From Cloeon dipterum (taxonomy: Eukaryota > Arthropoda > Insecta > Ephemeroptera > Baetidae): a stretch of DNA of 64,000 nucleotides. The notes below the pieces were generated by a model. The model was not told the DNA's origin, made no database searches, and saw nothing but the letters and a program-made list of their open reading frames with translations. Positions 1 to 12,030 of the stretch are shown here, piece after piece. Location of the stretch: NCBI RefSeq assembly GCF_949628265.1, contig NC_088786.1, positions 5,642,001-5,706,000 on the forward strand, in the 5' to 3' direction. Position 1 is the stretch's first letter. The number at the start of each line of letters is the position of its first letter. The position numbers and the translations under genes are program-made.

Positions 1-50
1 CTCGGACAGGGATAAAAAAGAGCAAAAAATTATAAAAAATAAAAAAACAG
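1..50 (+). repeat. 3' tail of an A-tailed SINE-like repeat, cut by the window edge
   Basis: The first bases (CTCGGACAGGGATAAAA-like, then GAGC and an A-rich run) match the 3' end of the repeat read on the minus strand near 39,723-39,775, which also ends in CTCGGACAGGGAT, GAGC and a long A tail. The body of this copy would lie left of the window. Seen: the shared end and A-rich tail. Inferred: retroposition. Confidence 0.6.
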
Positions 51-3000
51 TGTCAGTAAATCAAGTAATTAGGATGTCTCCTGACCACCCTGATGGCCTC
101 CAAAGGGTCATATTGTAAACATTCTTAAATCTCTTGACTTGGCCGTTCCAACAGTATGCAGATTTTGCTGGTAGAACCATTACAGAGGCTTTCAGGCGTC
201 GTTAAAGTGGCCACACAAGGGGATTGAATAATTTTATCGTTCGAGGACCACCCTGACGCCAGGGTTAGATTTTTTACTTGGTCTTTCTGACCTTAGGGGT
301 GACCCTGAGATTGTTCCGAGGGTAGAAATCGTGCCAATCGTGCATTTTATATTTTCTCACTTTCTACCCGAACTCAAAAACGTCTTTTTTAACCTTTCTG
401 TAGCTCGCCTGAAAATTTCTAGCCATTTTACATATCCTTATAAGGTAGCATTTTATCCCGGACTAAGTAAAAAATTAAAGTGACCGGTTTTGAGATATAT
501 TTGAAATTTAATAATAAACTCAAAAACTGCTTAAATTTAGATTTTTAGCAATTATAAAAGTTTTTGGCCATCTAAATAGGCATCTTTTGGCACAAAGTTT
601 GATTTTCTGGCTTCATTAGAGCTCGAGTTAATCTCAAATTTATAAATTCCAACAGACTGATTTTCCGGGAAAACGTTAAACTTTTGATTATTTTGACACA
701 ACTATCCCATCCAAACAACATAGAAATTAATAAAAAAGGTACACTTTAAAAATAAATCAAATTAAATCTTTAGACCGCCAGTTCATTGTTCTCTCTTGCT
801 CTATTTTTTGTCACTCCCGACTGCGTGTGTGTAACTGCAATATGAATGGACTGACCAACCATCTAGAAATCGCTTGCTTGAGCGTTCTAAAAATAAATTT
901 GCTGCTTCGTATAAGAGCAGGAGCACCGTTGGTTGATCGGACACGACTCTAAGTCGAGAGTCTCAGTTTGCGCGACGCATATTAAAAACCACCTATTCGG
1001 AAATTCGACACGACCGTGCGTGCGATTTGAGATTAAAATATTCAGCCGCCAATGCCAAGGCGATGAACACGTACCAAATTCAAATTTGGAGCGTTCCAAG
1101 GCGATACATTTTTTGCGAGACGAAATTTGCATAAATTGAAAGTGCCGAGAAATTTTTCAGCGCTTAGGTGGGAGATGCTCTTGAGGTGAAACTGTTGAAT
1201 CACGTGGCTGATTAATGATTTGTGTTTTGTTTACTGTAAATAGACAAATCTATTTCCTTATTATTAAGAAGCAGAGTATAATGGACACTGCTTTTTATAA
1301 TGTTTATTTTAGTAAGAGTATAGCCCATTGATACATTTTCTAAATGATGAAAAATGAGTGCGAATTGCGCAAGAGTGGTTTAGTGTGTAATTAAAAAAAT
1401 AATTATATAGCAAAAAATGGTTTCTTCTTTCCTCGGCAATGAGAGTATTTGATATTTTTCAACAGATTTTACATTGCAAGTAAAATACTGCTGGTTCCAA
1501 GACCTGAAAGGAGTTGAATGGCTTACAAATTTTATTCTTCATCAGACAAGAGACAACATCATGCGAAATTTTCAACATCATGTTAAAATTATTGGCAACC
1601 TTTTTTTTAAAAAAAATTAATTTGGGCGGCCTTATCTATCACTTTCATAATTTGAAAATTCCAATTTTCCCTAAGCGAATTATCAAAAACAGAGAAGAAT
1701 CATAAGAGGATTTTAAAGCAATCCCCAGTATTGTCGCATATTTGGATTTTTTTATTTTACTATTTAACACCAAATTTTGCCAATTTAGACGGTATTATTT
1801 AAATATAATTTTTAACACTCACCGTCTACAGATTTATAAAGCACGGGGTCCATGGCATTTTTTAATTAAATAATTGTATTTTTCCCAGTTGATATATCCG
1901 CAGGTTTCGCACCTGGCAACGTACACTGCCTGCTTTGCTGGCAAGAGAAAATTTCTGACCGTAATTGCGGCGATCAAGAAGGGAAATAAGTGTCTCTCGT
2001 TTTAATATCAGAGGCTTCGACCCTGAGAGCCAGGAGAGCGTCTATAAATAGTTCACTTAGAAGACGAGGCCGTCCAGCTAAACACGCACAAAAAGAAAAA
2101 ATTTGAGCTGAGATGTGCCGGAATTTGAAAAAAAAAATTAAACACGTGATTCCGGCTGGTGCGCACGAGAGAGTTGTTCTTTGACCTGAGCTGAAAATAA
2201 ACCTGTCGGACGAGTTTTGATATTTTATTTCTGTCCCCATTGGACACAATCAAAATGAGAGAGCGGTTCACGAGCCGCGTGCCGTAAAAATCGCTCATTC
2301 AACTCTTTTAATTATTGGAATATTTGCAACATCTGGCCTGCTTGACACAATTGTTGTATGTACAATGTTAGTTGCAGTATGATATTTTTTATAGTTTATT
2401 TGTCTTGTCACGAACAATGTTCATATTAACAGGATTGTGTAGAAACTCTATAAGCTTTCTTGCAAATTTTTAACTAATGTAATTATAATTTGGATTTAGT
2501 AGCGAGCGTATTGTAGCTTTACTGAGTTTACTGTAATTCTGATCTGATCGATTCTCATAAAATATAAAATTTATTGGAGGTAATTAATAAATAAAATATA
2601 ATTATTTGCATTTGTTAAAATGAATAAATTATTTTTTTTAAATATAACAACAATTTTAAAATAATTCAAGTTTTATTAAATAAAATCAAAAAAATTATGA
2701 ATATATAAAAAATAAAAATTATTATTTTAGTTCTATTTAACCACAAAATGTTTATAATCAAAAGAGAAAGAAGACTTAAAATAATACTTTTTAAATTTAT
2801 ATTTTAATATATTTTTTTTAATATAGCAAATTCTTCGTTCATCATGATAAATTTATATCTTTCACGCACTCGATGAAGTCAACGAACGACGAAGAGTAAG
2901 TATCATCTCAAGTAGCTTCTCACTTGGATGACTGATAAATCTTCGCTGCTCTTATCGCTGTTTTGACCTAATTTCGCGAATTATCACCATTTTTTATAAC

Positions 3001-6000
3001 AAAAAACTCAGACGCAAATAATTTAGAATAATCTGTTAACCCGTCGTGTTAATTTGGATCGTTTCAAATTTAGAAAGTCGTTCAATTACATTATAGATTT
3101 ATGTGCTTGTCCTTTATTAAGATAAAAAAGAAAGAACCAGACACAGACACTGAAAGATATTTTTAGCATGTCTGCACTGTGATAATCGGCAGATATGAGA
3201 TGAAATTTGATCTCTTATTGAGACCAGAGCAGCCAAATCTCTTTAGAAATCAATATTGACGTTGAACTCACGCGAATTGCTGAAGAAAACCGAAATTTAT
3301 TCAATGATGAATATCTGTGCGGTACATTAAATCAGATTTTGTTTATTCGCGCGACAGCTCCTTGATTTACTCAAAATTCCCTGATTTATAAATATGAAAA
3401 ATTTAAAAGCCATGAAATAACTCTACAAATATAACTAAAATTTAAAAACAATTCCGGCAATAGATTAATTTTGCATTGTTTTTCAAAAATTATACTGAGA
3501 TCATTCAATTCAACTCTCCGATTTGAATATCTTTAAGATATCCAATGACTTACACTGAAACAAAAAAATCATCCTGCAATTCTTAGCCATTAATTTAACA
3601 AAAAAAGGGCAGCCTTTAAAAATAATAATATTTAATTTGATAATTTTTTCCAAACCTTCTTTCCTCTTATAAATTTTTGCTACATTTTGTATCACGTTTG
3701 CAATAATATTTAAGTTATAAGCAGAATTTTACCAATTACATGTGCGAGACAATTAAAAATATAATCTAGTTATCGCAGAGGAAAATTATAATATATGTAA
3801 ATAAGATAATATATATGAATTAAAATAAATATTTGTTTTAAATAAAAAAGATACAATCGGACCATACTAATTTTAGCAACAATAAGAAATACATAATATA
3901 TTGCGCTGTCATCTCGAGATCTTATTATAAATGCGCGTTGAGCAAGCAAAGCTAAAAATAGACGAGCCAACAACGACTTTCACAAAATCACAGCCAGATT
4001 AACGTACGTCTTTGGCGATGTATAAACGCAAATCAATTGCCAGCGGGGAAAGCAAAAACCTCAAGCGTGCAGATTTCAGTCCATATTGGTTGAGCAGAAG
4101 AATTTATTCATAACTGTAATTTTTTAAATTAGTTCACAAAGTGTAATTTTTATTGCACCACTAAAACCTCGTGCGTCATACACGTGCCATTGATTCTTAT
4201 TTTTTGCACTCGCAGGATTTTTTGCTCTTATATCTGAGCCGAAAACTCGTTCCCTCTAATCACACGTTAGCCCTCGTCGTCTTATGATAAATTAGAATTT
4301 ATGAGTCCTTTCCAGGCAAGAGCAATTATATCCGACGTGCGTCTTATGGAGGTATACACTCTAAAAAAATTGATTAAAATATTTCAATTATTTGTTGGTT
4401 AAAGATTTCAGGGTCTTTTGTTATTTTAATTTTCAAGTTTCCTCTTTTCTCTGAATATTTTTGGCTTTTCAAAAGGTGCGAGTATGTCAATACAGTTACT
4501 CCCTTTCCTTTTTAAAATTGCTGTCCTCTACTAATGAGAAACAATTAATTAACGAGTTTTAACTTTTTGGTCCACCCTGAAGCAAAGTCTGTCCAAAGTT
4601 AACAAGCAGCTAATGATGAAGTCCTCGGCATTTCATTGCCTATAAAAAAATTATGGTTTGTGGCGAGTGAACGTTTAATTTCATCGCCTGTTAAACCTTT
4701 GAGGTGCCCTATTTGGAAGTAGGAAAAAATATCCTGAAGCCGAAATTAAAATCCATTTTTTAAAGGGCCTGTTGAAAATGAAAGGCCTTAAAGATAAAAA
4801 ATAAAATAATACTGAACGAATTAAATTATAATCCATAATTCATGAGAATAATCACGGTTAGCATCTCTCGAGGAAATTTGCTAGTAAATATTTCACTTAA
4901 AATGCAAAAAGGCCCCTGAGCGTGAGCTCTTGTCGGCGCTTTATAGTTTGAAAACGCTTGTTGGAATTTAACTTGCGCCAATAATTACTCCCTAATAGGC
5001 CATTTTTGTTAACTACAAAATAGTGTAAAAGTTCAATGCCTTCCAAATTGTCGAAGATTGCTCAGATTTTTGTTAAAAAAATAATACGTAAAATATTCAT
5101 GAAGTCGTTATTCTTTATGAATTCATAAAGTATAACGACCGATAAAGGGTCAACTGACAATTAAACTCCACTAAATGGTAACTGTTTTTTTCCTTTTTTT
5201 TTTTTTTTTTTTTTTGAAAGTAAATCAAAATTTAAGCAATAAAAGACCAATGGATGAGAATTATACTTGATTTCCGATTCCTCTCGTCGAGAATTTCGAT
5301 CCTGGTGAAATAAATTAGTTTCTAATAAAGAAACAGTGCTCTGCGTTTGATTTGCTAGACAATTTTTTCGACCTAGGAAAATTTAAGAGAGTATAATACT
5401 TTCTGTAAAGATAAAATAATTTTTCTGGACTTTGCAGTCCATTAAATAGCTTCAAAGAAAAATCACCAGCAATTTCCTTATATGATAAAACAAATTTTAT
5501 CTTACCGAGGTAAATTGGTTTGGTATTAAACATACATATTTTTTCTGTGCATTCTTAAAGCTTTTATGAGCAGATATATGACGCAAATGTTAACACAGCC
5601 ACACGTGAATCTAATAATCGCCTTAGGAGCCATCCAAATATACCAATAAAACGTTTTCCGTTTATACCGTCTGCGAGTTGATTAAATATCCATTAAAACA
5701 TAGAGCATTTTCACGTGGTCAGGGAATCATAAAAATAATCCTTGGAACGAAATTGAATAATTTGAACTCTTTTCGTAATTTGCTCAAACACAATATTGCT
5801 GAGCGTTTAAGCTCCCTTTTTGGGTCTATATATTTGTTTTAATTTTCTACGAATTAATTTTTTAAACCTACCCCGTACAATCCGTTCTTATTTACTTGCT
5901 AACAAATATTTAAATTTTGCTAAACCCACTTTGCTTGATATCAAAATTAAATAGAGTTCGCCAATTTTGCAATACGTTAAAATGCACCACTGGTTTTTTG

Positions 6001-6455
6001 TTCCAAAAACCACTGGACATAAAAACACAAGTTTTGGTTTTTCGGGTTTTCCGCATTTTTCTGAAATTAACCTCAAAGAGGTAAAATGTTGTGCCAAAAA
6101 ATTATTGAAAAATACAATATTTAGTGTTACAATTTTTGGTCTACTGATGAAGCCAGTAGCATTTATACTATTTTTGATCATCCATCATGAGAATTTTTAT
6201 CTTCAATAAAAATGCATTTCAGAAAATTCATTTATGCAAAAATGCAGAATAGCCCGCCCAAAAAATAGATTTTTGCAACACAGTAGTTTTTTTTTAAACG
6301 CGGGTTTTTACAACCCCTGAAATTAAAATGGTTTTAATTGAAATATTTGTTACAAAAAATATTAGAAAATGTCATTTGAATTTACTTTTTCAGGGGAGGC
6401 GGGTGATTATTGATTTTAATATTTTTCAAATAATATAAATTAAGATGCCACATAC
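51..6455. other. AT-rich stretch without a recognisable gene
   Basis: This stretch of more than 6 kb is AT-rich. The open frames near 890-1,140 and 1,970-2,300 have no recognisable motif, no codon bias and no convincing splice sites. A near-pure T run lies at about 5,187-5,215. It could be downstream, UTR or intron sequence of the putative minus-strand gene at 6.4-10.9 kb. Confidence 0.5.
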
Positions 6456-9400
6456 TGGGGTAGTGTTTCGTGATGCGGAGGTTGCGCTGGTCGAAGCCGC
6501 CCATGACCGGGAGGTAGCTGTTGCGCGAGTCGCTGGCGTCTGCGTGCGGCTCGTACTGCGTCGCCAGTAGCGTCAGCGTGAGAAGCGTGGCCTGCAGAAG
6601 CGCGACCACCAGGCCATCGCGCATCCTCTGCAGCTGCCGGCCCCGCGCATCCCCCAGCCGCGACACTTTCCGCCGCCGAACGGCCGCCGCCCCCAGGCCC
6701 ACGTGGGCCACCGTGGCCGCCGCCGTAGTGCAGCAACCGCACCGCTCGGGCATCTCGCACCGACTGCCGACTGCCGGCCCAGCAGCACGCACGGCCCCAC
6801 TCGCGCTTTACCATCCCACTCCACGCGTTCACGTCTCCGCAATTTTGTAAAACACCATACAAACGAAACAATATTTTGATACAGCTCCTATGTATGACAC
6901 TTTAACAGCGTTTTTGATGCAGAAGATGACTGTTTTGGGCCGCTTTGAGCCAAATTTTTAGCATTTTCTTGCAGTTTTTGTTTATGTATTAAATTAGAAT
7001 ATAGAAATGAAAATGAATCAATTTAATTTAGCAACAAATACCTTGTTAATCGGAATTTCTTTTTTTTACTATGTATACTTGCGATTTGTCTGGCTAAAAA
7101 TTATTATTTACCCCTTGCATATTTTGTTTACCGAAACGAACAAGACGTATTTTTCAACTTTGCAAAGGTGCAAGAATAAATTTAAAATTGATAAACAAAT
7201 CTTCCTATGTTAGCTAGAAAATTGAAATAAAATGTCTAAAAAAAGAAATCTTCAGGAGAGCAGTTCTGTCTGTTTTCATCAGTAAAATTTATATCACAGC
7301 AGACATCAGGTTTTTCAAAAAATTCTGGCCAAACTCGGCTTTTCAGCAACTGATTCTGCTAGAAATAAGCAAAACAAATGTAACAAATACAGCGAGAAAC
7401 TCGTTTTTTCAAGCTTTAATTCTCAAGTGTACTCGCTAATTTGAAAATTGGTTAAAGAAATAAATGCACTGAATTGTCAGGTTTTGTTTTTGTGGCTAAA
7501 TATACGACAATTTTAAACGGTATTGTTAGACAATTTAAGGTGTTTTTTTAGGTTTTAAATGTGGCTCAAATGTTTTTTAAATTGCGATATAAATGCTAAT
7601 TTGGTGACAAAAAATAAATCAGAACACATGGAAAATATGTATAGCCCCAAATTAACGGAGATATTGAATAGTTGATCACATTTTCAGGCAATTCAGCTAT
7701 TATTGAAATTCAAATTTTGTCAATTTTCTCCAAATTTACAGCGCTTGACCCTATTTTCTTGGCAAATATCAATCCAACAGTGAGTGACACATTTTTTGGG
7801 AATCTCTTTAGTGCGAAAAAAAATACGATTTTAATTATGAAGACACCTTTTTTACCTTTTGAAAAGCATGCTAACTTTGGAGCCACCTTTCTCTTAAAAT
7901 TTACGTTTCTGCCTAGGTCAATTTTGTATCTAATTGAATTGTTTTATGCATTGTAAACAAGGAAATAATGTTCTACAGTGTGCTGCAATCAAAAGAAGAC
8001 CTTGCTATCGAAAAAAGTTGCTGTAATAATTCAATACAAAGGATATGAATAAAATTGGTGCTGGACTACTGGCACTTTTATTGTAAAATGACAATAATCA
8101 TTGTTCGAAATTTAAATGCGTCACCTGGACAGAAAAGCGAAAGTGATATTCTTTATATGAGAGTCATTATTCTGCATTGCTTGTAGAGCTGAAAATAAAA
8201 GCGTAAAATCCACACTATAGTCTTTGTTGTTGCTCTGTACGAAACGAATTGTCATTTCAATGCAGCGAACTGCGGAGAAGTCTAGAGTTTAGTATAGAGA
8301 GGCTGACGGTGCAACTTTTCTGAATTTAGCCAACAGTTTAATGACAGCTTTTCTCTCTTAAAGTGGATCGCAACAACCGCTATTATGAGCTGGATTTTTT
8401 TTCTTATTTAAAGGTCTGGAGGGTCTGGAGTAAGAAAGAGGGTCAAGCACATTCTTAAACCACACAACGGACAAAACTTACCTAAACAAATTAAAAATTG
8501 ATCTGAGCAGAGTTTAATAAGAAGAAAAACTGATATTGAAAATTTAGTAACACTTGATTAATAATTTAAAATAGAATTTGATAAATATATAAAATTAAGA
8601 TTTAAAAGTTTTGCTATTATCCTCTTTAATCTGTGACAAGGCTGACTTTAAAAGGCACGTTTATATCTTCAAGAATTAAATTTGCATTCAGAGTTTTCAT
8701 TGCTTATAACTTTGCTGACTAAGGCTGCGAGAATCATTTCAATTGAACAAACAAAAAATAGCCCAGCTTCATAATCGCATCGAGTAAATAATTTCATGTG
8801 ATGAGTGAAGACGCAGACAAACAAATATATTCCAAGGCTAAAAATTAATACTGCGCCATTAGACTTAAGAATTAGATTTAAAATACATTATATGAGTATA
8901 ACTGAAAATAAAAGCTACGAAATTTTATTCCTTCCGAGACTTAAATGGAGCAGTCAAAGTACATAAATTCTACAGTTAAACGACCCGCGAAGAGATGACT
9001 TTAATCACACTGTACAAACGCATTGGCGCTATGTATGCACTTTCTAAAAATAGGATGCTCGCACTCACGCGGAAAGTGTGCGGCGGTGGCAGGCTGGGGT
9101 CGGGGGTGATAGGCGACGTGACCCGCGAACAGGGCCAGCAGCACCAGTTGGAGCGACAGCAAAATCATACCGTCCTTGCCCAACGCCATCGCGGCCTCGA
9201 CTGCCCATCCGCATCCAAGCACAAAGAAAAAAAAACGCGGCTCACCCCCGCGCACCCTCAGGGGAGGAACTAAAGCCGAATGATTGGAAATCGAATCCGG
9301 TCTTTTACCAGGATTTGCTGTATTATTTTTCGAGTTTTTGAGTGTATCTAATTTAAATTGTTTATTTTCTTAAAAGCACTTGTTTAAAATTGTTAACTAT

Positions 9401-10892
9401 AGTTTAATGATATTAAAAATGTTTAAACAATCAATAATTGATTTAAAAATCAGTTTTTTTCAAATGTGGCTGAAATTTGGTGAGTTTGAATTTTAAAAAT
9501 AATAATAATTTGACTCTTAACATTACAGGAAAACTTGTACATCAATTTAAAATCGTTTTTAAAACATGCTTGGACTTTTCTTGCAATTAATGATTAAGTA
9601 CTAAATTTAATATATATATAGAAGTTGATAAAATTACTGAATTTTCAAAATATACTTTAATAAGTGAAAATATAAGTAATAATTTTGAATTTTTAAGATG
9701 AAGCTCAGAAATTTAATTTAATTTTACGAATATTTCATGATTTTCTTAACTAAAATACAAAATCTAGGAAAAAGCTGTAGGAGTTGGTTGATTGTGCCTA
9801 TTTGGTATTTTATTTAAATATTTTCTTTGGCTTTACATGATGTTTTCAAGCAGTTTAAAATTATAAAATATACATAACTAAACCAATAATACACTTATGA
9901 ATGTACCCCAATTTTTCCAGAGGAAGTATTTGTCAAACTTAATAAGTTAGTTATTAATGAGAAAGTCCAATTAGATTTAAATCCAATTTAATTTTTTATA
10001 ATTAGCGATATATAACGAAACAAAAAAGAGCTCAGCATGAAAAGCAGTGTGCCTTTTAAAGCCCTTGCAAAACTTTCGTAATCCTGAAATTATTTTCTTT
10101 TTAACCATGCAACTACAAATAAATGCTTGGCGGCTGTATATTTAAGGATTATTCTTGCAATTTAAAGGACACGGGAACTCAAAATATAACATTTAAATAT
10201 GTTAAGTACAGAAGTTTTTTATTTGAACTAAAGTTTAGTAAAAATTGAATAAAAAATCGAATAAAAAATATTTTTGGCAGTGCCAGGCATAACTAAGTCC
10301 TGGTCTGACTCGAAAATTAGCTCTAAATTTATGAATCGGTCTCCTCGGCAAGCACAGACTAATGGCCAGTAAACTAAGGAATGTTAATTTTTTGGTAAGC
10401 TTTTTTTCTTTCTTTCAAAAAGTATATATTTCAGTCAAATGCATGCCTAAAAATCGTCTAAAAGCGAGACTATTATAAAAAAACGCAGCTTTTTTAAACA
10501 CAGTTGGAATTTTTGTTTGAATTTTAATTTTTTTCCTGTCACACAAATCCAATTTTCATTTCATAATGCCATACGTCCTTGAGAGGAACCATCCTAATTT
10601 CCAGTGTCGACCCGAAATTCCGATTTCCGCGTTCTCGATTTCGAGTGATCAGTGCATGGCTGATGAGCACGCACGGCCTTGGAATAGCAGATCAAAGCCA
10701 ATCAAATTAATTATTCACTGCCGCTTCTGATGAGCGGAAAACGTTTTGGGAGAAAATCCGATACATACTGGGCGCATATTGATGAATGCTCTCCTTTTCG
10801 GCCTCTTTGTAGACGACGAAAATCTTGTAGAGGCCGAGTAGCACCAGCTGCGACATCGACACCACCACGAAGCATCCCGGCGCCACGTCCAT
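6456..10892 (-). CDS. Putative three-exon gene with repeated hydrophobic segments, unknown product
   Basis: Three GC-rich minus-strand blocks stand out from AT-rich DNA: 10,892-10,769, 9,200-9,069 and 6,770-6,456. Block 1 starts MDVAPGCFVVV and ends at a GTATGT donor. Block 2 follows a T-rich tract and CAG, and ends at a strong GTGAGT donor. Block 3 follows CAG and ends at GTATGT. All joins are phase 1, so the blocks read through in frame. Each holds one hydrophobic segment of similar pattern: SQLVLLGLY, LQLVLLALF and LQATLLTLTLL; blocks 2 and 3 also share K/R-D-G just before it. The same facts fit three alternative first exons, because each block has its own Met (10,892; 9,189; 6,753). No downstream exon was found, so the model is open at its 3' end. 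I do not recognise the family. Confidence 0.35.
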
Positions 10893-12030
10893 TTCGGCCG
10901 ATCCCTTTACGCAGACTTAATTGTTGAGGACAAAAAGAGCAGAGATGAGGCGGGCGCGTGACTGCACCAAATCAAAGGTGCAAAGCAGAAGCGGCTGACT
11001 CCAATTTACACTTTGGCTAAGCTGCTCTGTAGCTACCGGAATTTAATTTGTTTGCAGAAAGATGCTTTGCAAACTGGCACTATAACATTTTTAGGTTTGA
11101 ATATAGAGCGCTTTTTTAATTAGAAGATTATAGACATAGGAAGGGAAAAAACTTAATTTCAGCAATATTTTTGCAAAATCATACACTTATGAAATTAAAT
11201 GTCTGCTAAAATTTATTTAAATAAAATAATGGAAATGTTTTTAATTTTCCCAAAAATCTGCACTTTAAAATTAGATCTTGAATAATATATATATAGTTAA
11301 ATTTTACTTTAAATTAAACGTGACGATTATTTTGATATATTGAACGCCATGCGCAAGACTCAACTTATTCAATTAATATTAACACTGCATTTTTTGTCTT
11401 CGTGACGGTGCCAAGTGGAAAAAAACAGCTGCGTAAAAGATAGCTAGCACTGCTTAAAAACTTTAAAATCAATGCTCTTTAATAACTCAAGTGAATTTTA
11501 GATAGGAGCTTTAAAACGCAAGTTCATAAATTACATAGTAAAAATAAGACGGTTCCAAGCTACACATTACCATTTAAAGAAGAATGGAATTTTGGGATTT
11601 TTTCCTAAATAATTAAAATTAATTTTATGAATCACTCACACAAATCAATTTTTCCAAAGGAAATCTAAATATAATAAGCGATTTTTTTAAAGTTATGAAT
11701 TAAAGTCACAGAGCTGTCATAAAATCGATTTATTCCATCCGCCTTGCAAAAATAACAGCATTCTAATTTCTATATTCAAAAGAGTAATACGTTCAGAGCC
11801 GTTTGTTTGTTCTGACTTGCGGCCCTCTTATCCATGGAGAAAATTACGTACAGGCAGTAAAATATATGCAGAGCTCATCAAGAGTACATATATTTGAAAA
11901 TAGTAAAGATAAAATGTAAAACTCTTAAAATCTAATAATCAACAGGAATGGCATAAAATATTAGGGATAAGAGGAAGAGAGACAATTTTCGTATCAGTCA
12001 AAGTGGGGAATTTCTGCAGGGGCTGTGGCA
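10893..12030. other. Spacer between GlcAT-I and the putative minus-strand gene
   Basis: AT-rich DNA that should include the 3' UTR of GlcAT-I next to 12,031. No coding frame with supporting splice sites was seen. Roughly 10,893-11,040 is more GC-rich and could be promoter or leader of the gene whose first block starts at 10,892. Confidence 0.4.

Noticed and set aside
887-1139. Overlapping open frames on both strands
   Set aside because: Short, no motif, no codon bias, no splice signals; they shadow each other.
1974-2298. Two overlapping minus-strand frames
   Set aside because: Low-complexity Phe/Ser-rich translation of AT-rich DNA, no supporting exon structure.
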